In this document: positions 42,578 through 50,850 of the stretch, piece by piece
How the letters are laid out: every line of letters begins with the position of its first letter
Position numbering within the stretch: the stretch's first letter is position 1
Translations under genes and position numbers: made by a program
NCBI GenBank assembly: GCA_050011755.1
Contig: JBEKIM010000002.1
Location: 1 to 56,059, forward strand
Direction of reading: 5' to 3'
Origin: Bog-159 sp050011755
GTDB taxonomy: Bacteria; Acidobacteriota; Terriglobia; Bryobacterales; Bryobacteraceae
Length of the DNA: 56,059 nucleotides
The notes under the pieces: generated by a model
Databases searched by the model: none
What the model was told of the DNA's origin: nothing
What the model saw: only the letters and a program-made list of their open reading frames with translations

Positions 42578-43759
42578 CTAAGGCTGGGCCTTGCCGGGCA
42601 GCAGGCGGCTGAGGCCGAGGCTCATGGCGATCTCGTAGAGGCTGCCATTGAGATTGCGCATGAGGCGGTTCTTCAATCCCAGGTAAGGCTGCGTGCCTGC
42701 GAATAAATCCTGCATGACGCCGTTGAAGCGGCTGCTGCGGCGGGTGAATTGCACCATGCGCTCCGGTACCGACCCGAACAGGAAGCGCCCCAGGAAGACG
42801 CGCTTGGCGAGGCGCGAGCCGAACTCCAGGTCGGCTGCGAAATCCCGCCGCAGGCTGCGCCGGTAAGATTGCAGTTTCTCCGCCAGGCCGCCGAGTTCGG
42901 AGAGCAGTGCTTTGGCGGCCAGATCGGCCGAACGCAGCGCGTAATAGATGCCTTCGCCGGTGACGGGATCGACCAGACCGGCCGCATCGCCGACCGCCAG
43001 CCAACCGTCACCCGCCACGCGATTCTTCTTCCACGCCGGCGTCTCAAGCGACGGCAGCAGGTGGCTGTAAAACGCCGCTCCCTTCCAGCAGATGCCGCGC
43101 TGCGCCATGTAGTTCTCCAGGCGCTTGCGCAGCGACGCGGCCGGCTCGCCCTTGCCGCAAATACCGATGGAGAGATGGCCGCAGCGCGGGAAGATCCAGA
43201 TGTAGCCTTCCAATTGGGGCAGAAACTGAATATCGATTTGGGATTGATCCCCGGGCACGTAGTAGCCCAGGGCGGACATGGAATCGCGGGAGGTGAGCTG
43301 GGTGCCGAAATCGCGCAGCGGATTGCGCGCGCCGGTGGCGATCACGCAGAAGTCCGCGTCGAGCGCGCCGCTGTTGGTGCGCAGGCGCCAGCCCAGGCCC
43401 GCGCGCTGGATTTCGAGCACACGGGCTTTTTCAATGCGGGCGCCGGCGCGTTCGGCGCGTTCCAGCATCATGCGGTTCAAATCGATACGGGAGTAGATCA
43501 GCAGCGGCTCGCTCAGGCGCAGCGTGGCGGCCTTTGCGCGCGGAGCGGCCAGAACGGTTTCCGTAACGATCTTTTTGGGCGTGTTGTTTTCAATCAGGAA
43601 CGGATACGTGTGGTAGGCCTTGTAAGTGAGGCCGCCGCCGCAAGGCTTCTCCCACGCCAGTTTCTCGTCAAATACGACAGTGTCCAGGCCCGCGGAGGCC
43701 AGCCGTTCAGCCGCGAAGGCCCCGGCCGGACCGCCGCCCAATATGGCGATTCGTTTCAT
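42578..43759 (-). CDS. FAD-dependent geranylgeranyl reductase-like oxidoreductase
   Basis: This 393-residue flavoprotein has the FAD-binding loop GGGPAGAFAAERLASAG, a CGGG motif (PCGGGLTYKA) and the second FAD motif LAVGDAAGLVDPVTGEGIYYA. It belongs to the geranylgeranyl reductase family, which saturates isoprenoid chains or works on related lipids such as menaquinone. It lies 9 nt upstream of hemL in the same direction and overlaps the lipoprotein gene upstream by 4 nt, so the three may share a transcript. The substrate is uncertain. Confidence 0.85.
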   Translation of the reverse strand: MKRIAILGGGPAGAFAAERLASAGLDTVVFDEKLAWEKPCGGGLTYKAYHTYPFLIENNTPKKIVTETVLAAPRAKAATLRLSEPLLIYSRIDLNRMMLERAERAGARIEKARVLEIQRAGLGWRLRTNSGALDADFCVIATGARNPLRDFGTQLTSRDSMSALGYYVPGDQSQIDIQFLPQLEGYIWIFPRCGHLSIGICGKGEPAASLRKRLENYMAQRGICWKGAAFYSHLLPSLETPAWKKNRVAGDGWLAVGDAAGLVDPVTGEGIYYALRSADLAAKALLSELGGLAEKLQSYRRSLRRDFAADLEFGSRLAKRVFLGRFLFGSVPERMVQFTRRSSRFNGVMQDLFAGTQPYLGLKNRLMRNLNGSLYEIAMSLGLSRLLPGKAQP

Positions 43760-44172
43760 TGCGGGCCGCTCGGCGGTGGCACCGTGGGATGTCCTGGAGG
43801 CAGCGCGCCGGGACTGCCCTCACCTTGGGGCATACCCATGCCCCCGTGCGGGCTGGCGCTCCCCATCCCGCCATGCGGATTCTGACCGCCATTCGCGCGC
43901 GGCTTGACCACCCAGCGGTCGCCTTTCTTTTCCAGTGTGTAGCGGATCGACATGGGCTGAGCCGCGGAGGAGTCCTTCGGCGAGAATGTGACGGTGGCGT
44001 CCACCTCGTTCTGGCGGAAGACCATCGACGCGACGGTCACGTTCATGGAGGAGACGTTGAGACCCTGGCGCGTCGAGAGGTAATCCAGGATGCCTCGCTT
44101 GACGGCATCTTCGTTTCCGATATCGCGGTGGCAGCCGGCCAAAGCGACGCAGAGCAGCACGGGAACTAGCAT
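43756..44172 (-). CDS. Small lipoprotein with Gly/Met/His/Pro-rich tail
   Basis: This 138-residue protein has a lipoprotein signal (LVPVLLCVALAGC) and a compact domain (IRYTLEKKGDRWVVKPR) followed by a low-complexity tail (HGGMGSASPHGGMGMP). The tail may bind metal or simply be flexible. The start ATG at 44172 is chosen because it directly precedes the signal. The end overlaps the reductase-like gene by 4 nt. Unknown function. Confidence 0.6.
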   Translation of the reverse strand: MLVPVLLCVALAGCHRDIGNEDAVKRGILDYLSTRQGLNVSSMNVTVASMVFRQNEVDATVTFSPKDSSAAQPMSIRYTLEKKGDRWVVKPRANGGQNPHGGMGSASPHGGMGMPQGEGSPGALPPGHPTVPPPSGPQ

Positions 44173-44320
44173 TCTCACGATCTTGATTATACCTGTGCGC
44201 GGTGCGCCAGGTGGCGCGGGCCCGGAAAAGCCCAACTTCGCCGGTGATGTAGGGCGCCGCAACCGAGTTGTCACGAGGTCGAGGCTCACCGAAACCGGGC
44301 ATCGATGCGCACATTTAGCT

Positions 44321-44386
44321 GTTAAGTTGGAACCGCAGCGCCGAAGGCTGTTTGGCTATACCGCGCAGGAGATCGCGGGCCGATGA
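44321..44386 (+). pseudogene. PAS-domain relic in a 356-nt intergenic gap
   Basis: In the gap 44173-44528 the plus strand encodes RRLFGYTAQEIAGR and then a stop at 44384-44386; FGY-T-x-E-E/I-GR is the hallmark of a PAS sensor domain. In the same frame after the stop a charged stretch (ELMRQRRQLLLAAISDYFFW) follows for some 40 codons. No start or full domain is present, so I read it as the remains of a sensor kinase. The rest of the gap has no gene that I can support. Confidence 0.45.
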
Positions 44387-44528
44387 CGATTTGAATTGGT
44401 GGCTCTCGAAGACCAAGAACTGATGCGGCAGCGCCGCCAATTGCTTCTGGCGGCGATTTCTGATTATTTTTTCTGGACCGCTGCACCCGGCTCGGCGAAC
44501 CGTTCGCACGACTACATCATTAGGGGCA

Positions 44529-45026
44529 CTATGTGGTTTGCCATGCGGGGTTAACTGCGAGGGGCGGGCCGTGGAGCGGTGCGGTTGGCGGCCATGCCGG
44601 AGGCGCGCGGTATCCCGGGACTCCGCCGTCGCACGCCGCCTTCTCCATGGAGTCGCGTAATACCTGCAAGAGAGAGCCAGCCCTAAAGGGTTTGGCCAGA
44701 AAGCCGTCGTACTCCATAATTTGAATGCGAACGATCTCGTCATCCACGAAACCCGACATAAATACGATCGGAATATTGGGGCGAAGCGACTGTATATCGC
44801 CGGCCATTTCCGCGGGCCGCACTCCCGGCATGCGAACGTCGAGCAGGGCCACGTCAATGTGCACATGTTTTTGTTCGGCCAACCGGATCGCGTCTTTGCC
44901 GCTACCAGCAAGCAACACACGGTAATCCGCTGCCGTGAGAATAGCATCGATCAGAAGCAGCACGGCGGGCTCGTCATCGACAACCAGAACGGTTCCGCGA
45001 GCTCCGATTTGTTTTGACGAATTCAT
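44529..45026 (-). CDS. Stand-alone receiver-domain response regulator
   Basis: This 165-residue CheY-like receiver has Asp17/Asp18, phosphoacceptor Asp63 (ALLDVRMPGV), Ser91 in place of Thr and Lys112 (GFLAKPFRAG), and a Pro-rich tail without a DNA-binding domain. No histidine kinase gene is near except the PAS relic next door. The start is ATG 45026, preceded by AGAGGAG. A perfect palindrome lies 16 nt upstream. Confidence 0.88.
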   Translation of the reverse strand: MNSSKQIGARGTVLVVDDEPAVLLLIDAILTAADYRVLLAGSGKDAIRLAEQKHVHIDVALLDVRMPGVRPAEMAGDIQSLRPNIPIVFMSGFVDDEIVRIQIMEYDGFLAKPFRAGSLLQVLRDSMEKAACDGGVPGYRAPPAWPPTAPLHGPPLAVNPAWQTT

Positions 45027-45041
45027 TCCAGTACTCCTCTA

Positions 45042-45057
45042 AGTACGCTTGCGTACT
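45042..45057. promoter_or_regulatory. Palindromic operator candidate upstream of receiver gene
   Basis: AGTACGC-TT-GCGTACT is a perfect 7-bp inverted repeat, placed just before the AGAGGAG ribosome site and start codon of the receiver gene. The AGTAC core recurs in the leader next to it. It may bind a regulator or form a hairpin in the mRNA. Confidence 0.5.
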
Positions 45058-45161
45058 CAACACTGAGTGCATAGTAAGCGAAATTGGCTATCAGATTATA
45101 TGCTATCTTCAGTTAATTTTTTGCACAGTAACCACCAATTGCGGCTATTGACGCAAATAAT

Positions 45162-45431
45162 TCAACGAATATGTCCGACTTTTCGAGACAGTATTGTAGT
45201 GTTATTTACTACGCCGCCCATCCAAGAAACTACGCCGGAACGCGGGTTGTGTTCCGGGCCGTAAGAGTGCCCCCCCGCCGGATAGACCGGCGTCGCCGCG
45301 AAAACTGCATCCGCCTCCGTCCACCAGCCTGGTTTTCCGCAGCAGCATTTCTTCTTGCGCAGGGTATAGATCGTGACCGTCACCGATTCCTGCAGATAAA
45401 AGAACCAGATGCCGCCGGAGGGGATTGACAA
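45162..45431 (-). CDS. Possible small ORF of unknown function
   Basis: This 89-codon frame has the third-position GC preference of the surrounding genes and a plausible composition (GGIWFFYLQESVTVTIYTLR, then a KKKCCCGKPGWW stretch). It would need a TTG start at 45431 inside the promoter of the divergent gene and has no clear ribosome site. It may be a gene remnant or a short Cys-rich protein. It lies in the AT-rich gap 45027-45472. Confidence 0.3.
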   Translation of the reverse strand: MSIPSGGIWFFYLQESVTVTIYTLRKKKCCCGKPGWWTEADAVFAATPVYPAGGHSYGPEHNPRSGVVSWMGGVVNNTTILSRKVGHIR

Positions 45432-45454
45432 ATCGCGCCATCAGTAGATAAAAT
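45425..45454 (+). promoter_or_regulatory. Sigma-70 type promoter for the carboxypeptidase-regulatory-like protein
   Basis: TTGACA (45425-45430) and TAAAAT (45449-45454) are separated by 18 nt, a near-consensus pair. The expected transcript starts at about 45461 and the start codon is at 45473, giving a short leader. Confidence 0.68.
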
Positions 45455-45472
45455 CCATAGACAATATCGATT

Positions 45473-45958
45473 ATGCGCGCGCGTCTGCATGCGGCGACAA
45501 TCACGTTGCTCCTGTTGGCGTGGCCTGCAATTGCGCAGGACGCCAGGATCGCAGGCCGCGTCACGGACTCGCGCCAAACCGCAGTCGCGGACGCGGTGGT
45601 AACGGCGACGCTTGTGGATTCCGAAGCTGTGCGCCAGGTCCTGTCCAACGCCGAGGGCCATTTCCAAATCGGCAGGCTGCCGCCCGGGCAGTATCGAATC
45701 GAAGTCGTGAAACCCGGCTTCAAGCCGCTATTGCGTAGCGGTGTGGGGCTGGGTGCAGGTGCGGTCGCCACCCTGGACCTTAAGATGGCCGGGACGGCTG
45801 TCTCCGAATCCGTGGGTCTGGAGGTCCGCCAGGACGCTGCCGGCTTTCCGGTCGTCTACGTATGCGGTCCGCCCGGCGATTCGGGCTGCGAAAGGCCCTT
45901 CCCGGACGACCCGGGTGCCATGCTCGACCTGATCCCTGTCCGGGTCTATCTGCCTTAA
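45473..45958 (+). CDS. Secreted single carboxypeptidase-regulatory-like domain protein
   Basis: This 161-residue protein has a signal peptide (ATITLLLLAWPAIAQD) and a carboxypeptidase-regulatory-like beta-sandwich (IAGRVTDSRQTAVADAVVTA, then IGRLPPGQYRIEVVKPGFK). The last 50 residues contain two Cys (CGPPGDSGC) and may be disulfide-linked. Stand-alone copies of this domain are common in acidobacteria, and the same fold opens the chimera at 47135-48919. Its role is unknown. Confidence 0.8.
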   Translation: MRARLHAATITLLLLAWPAIAQDARIAGRVTDSRQTAVADAVVTATLVDSEAVRQVLSNAEGHFQIGRLPPGQYRIEVVKPGFKPLLRSGVGLGAGAVATLDLKMAGTAVSESVGLEVRQDAAGFPVVYVCGPPGDSGCERPFPDDPGAMLDLIPVRVYLP

Positions 45959-46038
45959 ACGCGCGCCGTCGCGTGCAAGACTAAACAGATTTTATAGACC
46001 TGCCATGATACAATCCAGTTGGTTGCGGGGGTGCGACC

Positions 46039-46629
46039 ATGCTGCGTCTCCCTGTTCTAGGCGGTCTCCTCATGCTGTGTGCGCGCGTTCTGGTGGCCGC
46101 TTCCCCGGTTGGCGTCTACCTCGACTTTGAGGAACCCCCTGCCCCAAAAACGTTGGATGCGATGCGGGACGAGGCCTCCGGCATCCTCGACAGGGTGGGT
46201 ATCCGGATCGCATGGCGGCTGGTATCCGAAAATCAGGGGGACGAACCTTTTGAGCGGCTGGTGGTGGTTAAGTTCACGGGAAAATGCGCTTGCGGCGGCT
46301 TCCTCCATTCGACCCGCGAGGTTCTGGTATTAGGCACTACCGCCGTGGATTCCGGCCGCGTGCTTCCCTACAGCCAGGTGCGCTGCGACGCGGTGCGCCG
46401 CTTGTTTCCAGAAATCGAATATGCCGCCGATCGGCGGATGGGCGAGGCGGCGCTCGGCCGTGTGCTGGGCCGGGTTCTCGCGCACGAACTCTATCATGCC
46501 GTGCTCGGCACCGTGCATCACAGCGCTTCAGGGCTGGCCAAAGGGTTTCAGAGCTCGGTGGAGCTGAAGTCCGACGAGATGGCTTTCGATGGCGGCGATT
46601 GGGAACTGCCGCCGGCCGCCATTAAGTGA
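46039..46629 (+). CDS. Predicted secreted zinc metalloprotease
   Basis: This 196-residue protein has a signal peptide (LGGLLMLCARVLVAASP) and the zinc-binding helix VLAHELYHAVLGTVHH: His149, Glu150 and His153 with Gly157 and His160/161. The layout HExxHxxxGxxH resembles metzincins, with one extra residue before the Gly. After it comes SGLAKGFQSSVELKSDEM. Two Cys in KCACGG may add a disulfide. Similar short putative proteases occur in acidobacteria. The substrate is unknown. Confidence 0.65.
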   Translation: MLRLPVLGGLLMLCARVLVAASPVGVYLDFEEPPAPKTLDAMRDEASGILDRVGIRIAWRLVSENQGDEPFERLVVVKFTGKCACGGFLHSTREVLVLGTTAVDSGRVLPYSQVRCDAVRRLFPEIEYAADRRMGEAALGRVLGRVLAHELYHAVLGTVHHSASGLAKGFQSSVELKSDEMAFDGGDWELPPAAIK

Positions 46630-46631
46630 TT

Positions 46632-47138
46632 TCATTCCACAACGGTCCCGTAGGGCACCAGCGTCTTGACTCCTTCGCTGTTCTCCTGCCTGGATATTTT
46701 CCAATTGCCGCCGGCCTGTTCCAGATAATAGTTTTGCGCTTCGTTGCGGTCACGATACACGAACTCCACGCGCAGGCGAACTTCGCGCTCCGTCGTGGGC
46801 TGCGGCTCCTGGATCGCGACGCCCTTCACCGATGCGTTGAAGCTGCGAATGTAGCTAGCCAGGGCACCTTCTCCCTTCTCGGCGACGATCTGCCGCAGGG
46901 TACTCTGCATTTGTCCGGTGTAGCAGCCCAGATAGGCGCGCACATCGCCATCGCGCGCCGCGTCCATCATCCGATAAACGGTGTCTTGCGGACTCGCGCC
47001 GGCCGGCGCGCGCGCAGCCACCAGATTGGAGAGCGAAGCCGCGTTGGCCTGCCAGCCGCCCCGTTTCATGGCCACCAGCGCCAGCGCGCCCAGTAAAATG
47101 CCCACCGTGGCTATCTGCGCTTTTCGTTCGCGTGTCAT
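46632..47138 (-). CDS. Membrane-anchored SnoaL/NTF2-like protein
   Basis: This 168-residue protein has one N-terminal helix (ATVGILLGALALVAMK) and an NTF2-like cone pattern: DTVYRMMDAARDGDVRAYLG, later VRLRVEFVYRDRNEAQNYYL. The start overlaps the stop of the chimeric gene by 4 nt (ATGA), so it was probably translated with the HflK part before the fusion arose. Function unknown. Confidence 0.68.
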   Translation of the reverse strand: MTRERKAQIATVGILLGALALVAMKRGGWQANAASLSNLVAARAPAGASPQDTVYRMMDAARDGDVRAYLGCYTGQMQSTLRQIVAEKGEGALASYIRSFNASVKGVAIQEPQPTTEREVRLRVEFVYRDRNEAQNYYLEQAGGNWKISRQENSEGVKTLVPYGTVVE

Positions 47139-48919
47139 GGGTTCTTCCTCGCCGGCGGCGGGTCGCCTTTCCGGATGATGGTCAGGTCGAAGTTTCCGTT
47201 CTTATCCACGATCAGCTTCTTGATTTTCGGCAGCACCTGTTCCAGAGTTTCCAGATAAAGGCGCTGGCCGTTCACCGCCGAAGCGCGCGCATACTCTCCC
47301 GCCACCAGATCGAAACGGGCTGCATCGCCGGTGGCTTCGTCGATCTTCGTTTTCTTGTAGGCGGCCGCCGATTCCGTCATCTGCCGCGCTTCGCCGCGGG
47401 CCTTGGGGATCTCGTCGTTGGCGTACCCCAGCGCTTCGTTGTAGATTCTGGCGGCATCCGCCCGCGCGCTGGCGACGTCCCGAAATGCCTCGGCGGCGTC
47501 CGGCGGCGGCGTCATGCTTTCGATGTTGATGCTGGCGATGCGCACGCCCACTCCGTAAGCGTCGATCAGCTTCTGCGCGGCCGCGCGGGCTTCTTCCTGA
47601 ATGGCAGTCTTATCGGTGGTCAAGACCGCGTCGAGCAGCACGCTGCCGATCTCCTGCTTCGAATAGCGGACAAAGGCGGTGTCCTTCTCGTTGAACCGAT
47701 GATCTCCGCGAATGTTGCCCTGTTCGCTGGCAATCCGTTCGGCCTGGTCGGACAGGAAGTTCGTGGCGCCGGGCAGATTCGGAAGTGGGTAGAGCGCCAG
47801 CAGGTTGGTAGCGACGGGATCCCACAGGGTCATGGGAACCTGTTTGCCCGGAAAAGGCGTGCGCACATATCCCGATCCGTTTGGATTCGCGACGGTGGAT
47901 GCGGGGTCGTATATGGGCGTGCTGAAGATCCCCGCGCGCTGGCTCAGAGTCGGCACCGTGGCCAGTTGGGGCGCAATCTCCACCGACTGCAGGCTCTGCC
48001 AACTGGCAAAAAAGAAGGTGCGGTCCTTAATGATAGGTCCGCCGAAGGTGGCTCCAAACTGGTTCTGGTTGTAGTTGGGCTTCTGCCCGTGTACCTGGAA
48101 GTACGGTGTGGCGTCGAAAAAGGAATTCCGTAAGTAGTCCCACACGCTTCCGTGAAATTGGTTCGTACCGGATTTCAGGGTTACGTTGACCACCGCCCCA
48201 GCCGCCTGTCCGAACTCCGCGGAGAACGTGCTGGTCTCCACCTTGAATTCCTGCACGCCGTCGATGACCGGTTCGATCGCCTGCGCCGCCGAACTATCGA
48301 AACCCACGATCTTGTTCTTGTTGTCGATGCCGTCGAGCAAATACGTATTCTGAATTTCACGGGCTCCGTTCGCGATGAACGTATCCCGTTCCGCGCCGCG
48401 CCGCGATGGCGATGTGCCGGCGCCGAGAGTCGCTAACTGAATATAGTTCCGGCCATTCAACGGCAGGTTCTCCATGGTTGCATCATCCACCACCTGCCCC
48501 ATTGAGGAATCCTCGGTTTGGAGCAGTGGAGCCCCTCCTTCCACCGTGACGACCGTGTTCGTCTGCCCTGGCGATAGCGAAAAGTCGATGTTCAGGCGGT
48601 CCTGCACGCGCAGATCGATGCCCGCGCGGGTTTCTGTGGCGAAACCGGCGGCCGAGGCCGAGACCGTGTATTTACCGATATGCAGCGCAGGCGCCGAGTA
48701 GAACCCGTCGTTGTTGGACAGCAGCGAAACCGCTATACCGGTCTCGGGTTCGATGATCCGCACCGCCGCGGCCTGCAAAACGGCTCCCGTCGAATCCCTG
48801 ACTGTGCCCGATATCGACCCTGTATCTAATTGAGCGTACAGGGTTTGCATCGCGGCAAAAGCTGCCAGCAGGGCGATCCTGAGAGCGTTGGAATAGCGCA
48901 TTCGTGTTCTCCGTTTCAA
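47135..48919 (-). CDS. Chimeric gene: N-terminal part of an Oar-type TonB receptor fused to C-terminal half of HflK
   Basis: The 594-residue product has two unrelated parts in one frame. Residues 1-420 are an Oar-like outer-membrane receptor: signal peptide, carboxypeptidase-regulatory domain (GSISGTVRDSTGAVLQAAAV), plug (LPLNGRNYIQLATLGAG, TLKSGTNQFHGSVWDYLRNS) and the first strands, ending HRFNEKDTAFVRYS. From about residue 421 it is the back half of HflK: EIGSVLLDAVLTTDKTAIQE, SINIESMTPPPDAAEAFRDV, NDEIPKARGEARQM, ending at the family tail. A normal receptor of this kind has over 1000 residues, and HflK should start with a membrane helix and the first half of the SPFH domain; both are missing. 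The junction is near 47660. The alternative is an assembly error. The next gene is not hflC. Confidence 0.85.
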   Translation of the reverse strand: MKRRTRMRYSNALRIALLAAFAAMQTLYAQLDTGSISGTVRDSTGAVLQAAAVRIIEPETGIAVSLLSNNDGFYSAPALHIGKYTVSASAAGFATETRAGIDLRVQDRLNIDFSLSPGQTNTVVTVEGGAPLLQTEDSSMGQVVDDATMENLPLNGRNYIQLATLGAGTSPSRRGAERDTFIANGAREIQNTYLLDGIDNKNKIVGFDSSAAQAIEPVIDGVQEFKVETSTFSAEFGQAAGAVVNVTLKSGTNQFHGSVWDYLRNSFFDATPYFQVHGQKPNYNQNQFGATFGGPIIKDRTFFFASWQSLQSVEIAPQLATVPTLSQRAGIFSTPIYDPASTVANPNGSGYVRTPFPGKQVPMTLWDPVATNLLALYPLPNLPGATNFLSDQAERIASEQGNIRGDHRFNEKDTAFVRYSKQEIGSVLLDAVLTTDKTAIQEEARAAAQKLIDAYGVGVRIASINIESMTPPPDAAEAFRDVASARADAARIYNEALGYANDEIPKARGEARQMTESAAAYKKTKIDEATGDAARFDLVAGEYARASAVNGQRLYLETLEQVLPKIKKLIVDKNGNFDLTIIRKGDPPPARKNP

Positions 48920-49058
48920 TTACTTCTATTTAGTAGATAGATTTAATAGTCTATTCGTCCAACAGAGTTCTGTAAAGACCCACGTATTCGTGGTGCTTAC
49001 TATATTATTTTGGGTGTTTCAACTGGCGATTGACACGGATCTGGTGGTCATTGCCCGC

Positions 49059-50801
49059 CTATTTGGGTGGCGCCGCGGCGGAGTTACCTGGCAAGTAAGG
49101 CCGCGTGGAAATCTCCGCATGCCCCTCGGTGAGCGTCACGGTCTGGTCTGCCGGAACGTGACTCCATTCCTGCTTCTTGCCGGTCGGCCAGCGCACCTCG
49201 ATGCGATCCACCGTGCGCACCGCTCCAAGGCCGAAGTACATCGCCTGCTCGTTCTGCGACAGGTAGCTGCCGCCGCTAAATATCTCGTCGATCTGCGTCC
49301 GGCCCCCGGCCTCGATCGTGGCGCGCGCGCCGATGGCCATACGGTTGGAGGTGGTGCCCACCAGGCGCAGGCGGATGGAGTGCCGGCGGGGGCCGAGATT
49401 CTTCAGCAGGCTGGGCGGCTGGTTCATATTCACGATGACGATTTCAGGCCGGCCGTCGCCGTCGACGTCTCCAACCGCCAGGCCGCGCGCGGGCCGCGCC
49501 TGTTGAAAAGCCGGTCCGGCCTCGTTGCTCATGTCCTCGAAGCGCCCGTTGCCGAGGTTCCGGTAGAGCAACGTCTTTTGCAAGTAGCGGTCGCCCACCG
49601 GCGAGTTGTCCACTTCCGGATAAACATGCCCGTTGGCCAGCACGATATCCTTCCAGCCGTCTTCGTCGACATCCGTGAAAGCGATTCCCCAGCCCAATAA
49701 CTGGTTCTTGCCCAGCCCCACCTGTTGCGAGATATCGTTGAAGAAAAGGCTGCCGTCGTTCTCGTAAAGCGAAGGCAGGTCCCCCGAAAAGTTCGACTTG
49801 GCAATATCGAGGAAGCCGTTGCCGTCGTAATCCGCCACCGCCACGCCCATGCCCGCTTGCAGCCGCCCGTCGTAATTGTAAGCCACGCCGGCCTCCACGC
49901 CGCGCTCCTCGAAGGTTCCGTCGCCCCGATTGTGATACAGCAGGCTGGGGGTCATGTCGCAGGCCACGTAGATGTCGGGCCAGCCATCGTTGTCGAAATC
50001 GGCGGCCACCACGCCCAGGCCATATCGCCCGCCCGGCTTGAGGATACCGGCCTGCTCCGAGACGTCCGTGAAGGTGCCGTCCCGATTGTTGTGAAACAGC
50101 GCGTTCCGGCCCTTCGGCAAGCCGCTGGGACCGCACATCACCGGCAGCCCCTTCCAGACACAATTCGGATTGGCTCCGGCGGGCGGCGTCGCGCTCAGAT
50201 CGAGATCCACGTAATTGGAAACGAACAGGTCGACGTAGCCGTCGCGGTCGTAATCCAGAAAGGCGCAGCCAGTGCCCCAGCGGGTGCCCGACACGGGCAG
50301 TTTCGCCTGGGCGGTGACGTCGGCGAATTTTCCGTTGCCCAGGTTCCGATAGAGAATGTTGTGGCCGTAATAGGTGACCAGCATATCGGGCCGCCCATCG
50401 TTATCGTAGTCGGCCACGCAAACACCTTGTCCCCAGCCTTCTTGCGTGATGCCGGCCTGGCGCGCCATTTCTGTGAAGTGGCCATTTCCATCGTTGTGAT
50501 ACAACTGCGACGTTACCGGGGGTTGGCGGCCGTCGCGGTGCAGCGTGGTGCCGTTGACGATGAATATATCGTTGCGTCCGTCGCCATCGAAATCGAAGAT
50601 CGCCGCGCCTGTCCCGGTGGTTTCCAGAATGTAGTCTTTTTTCGTCACGCCGCCGAAAGTATTCGGGATGTCGAGACCGGAGGACTTGGCGATATCCACA
50701 AAATCGATGGGCGCCAACGGGTTGCCCGCGAGAAGGTCCACCAGCAGAAAGGCAGTCGCAAGCGCCGCTGCGGCCAGAAGGATTCGAAGCACTTGACCCA
50801 T
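49059..50801 (-). CDS. FG-GAP repeat protein with C-terminal ASPIC/UnbV domain
   Basis: This 580-residue protein begins with a membrane helix (LRILLAAAALATAFLLVDLL) that acts as a signal or anchor. Seven or more FG-GAP-type calcium loops follow (FDFDGDGRNDIFI, DYDNDGRPDMLV, DYDRDGYVDLFV, DFDNDGWPDIYV, DVDGDGRPEIVIVN), forming a beta-propeller, then the ASPIC/UnbV tail (IGARATIEAGGRTQ, FSGGSYLSQNEQAMYFGLG). The start at 50801 is chosen because longer frames overlap the divergent TPR gene. Such CRTAC1-like proteins are typical of this lineage; the role is unknown. Confidence 0.87.
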   Translation of the reverse strand: MGQVLRILLAAAALATAFLLVDLLAGNPLAPIDFVDIAKSSGLDIPNTFGGVTKKDYILETTGTGAAIFDFDGDGRNDIFIVNGTTLHRDGRQPPVTSQLYHNDGNGHFTEMARQAGITQEGWGQGVCVADYDNDGRPDMLVTYYGHNILYRNLGNGKFADVTAQAKLPVSGTRWGTGCAFLDYDRDGYVDLFVSNYVDLDLSATPPAGANPNCVWKGLPVMCGPSGLPKGRNALFHNNRDGTFTDVSEQAGILKPGGRYGLGVVAADFDNDGWPDIYVACDMTPSLLYHNRGDGTFEERGVEAGVAYNYDGRLQAGMGVAVADYDGNGFLDIAKSNFSGDLPSLYENDGSLFFNDISQQVGLGKNQLLGWGIAFTDVDEDGWKDIVLANGHVYPEVDNSPVGDRYLQKTLLYRNLGNGRFEDMSNEAGPAFQQARPARGLAVGDVDGDGRPEIVIVNMNQPPSLLKNLGPRRHSIRLRLVGTTSNRMAIGARATIEAGGRTQIDEIFSGGSYLSQNEQAMYFGLGAVRTVDRIEVRWPTGKKQEWSHVPADQTVTLTEGHAEISTRPYLPGNSAAAPPK

Positions 50802-50850
50802 TCTAAGACAGAAGCCGGGATCCAAAGATACAATAAGAGCAGCCGGATCC

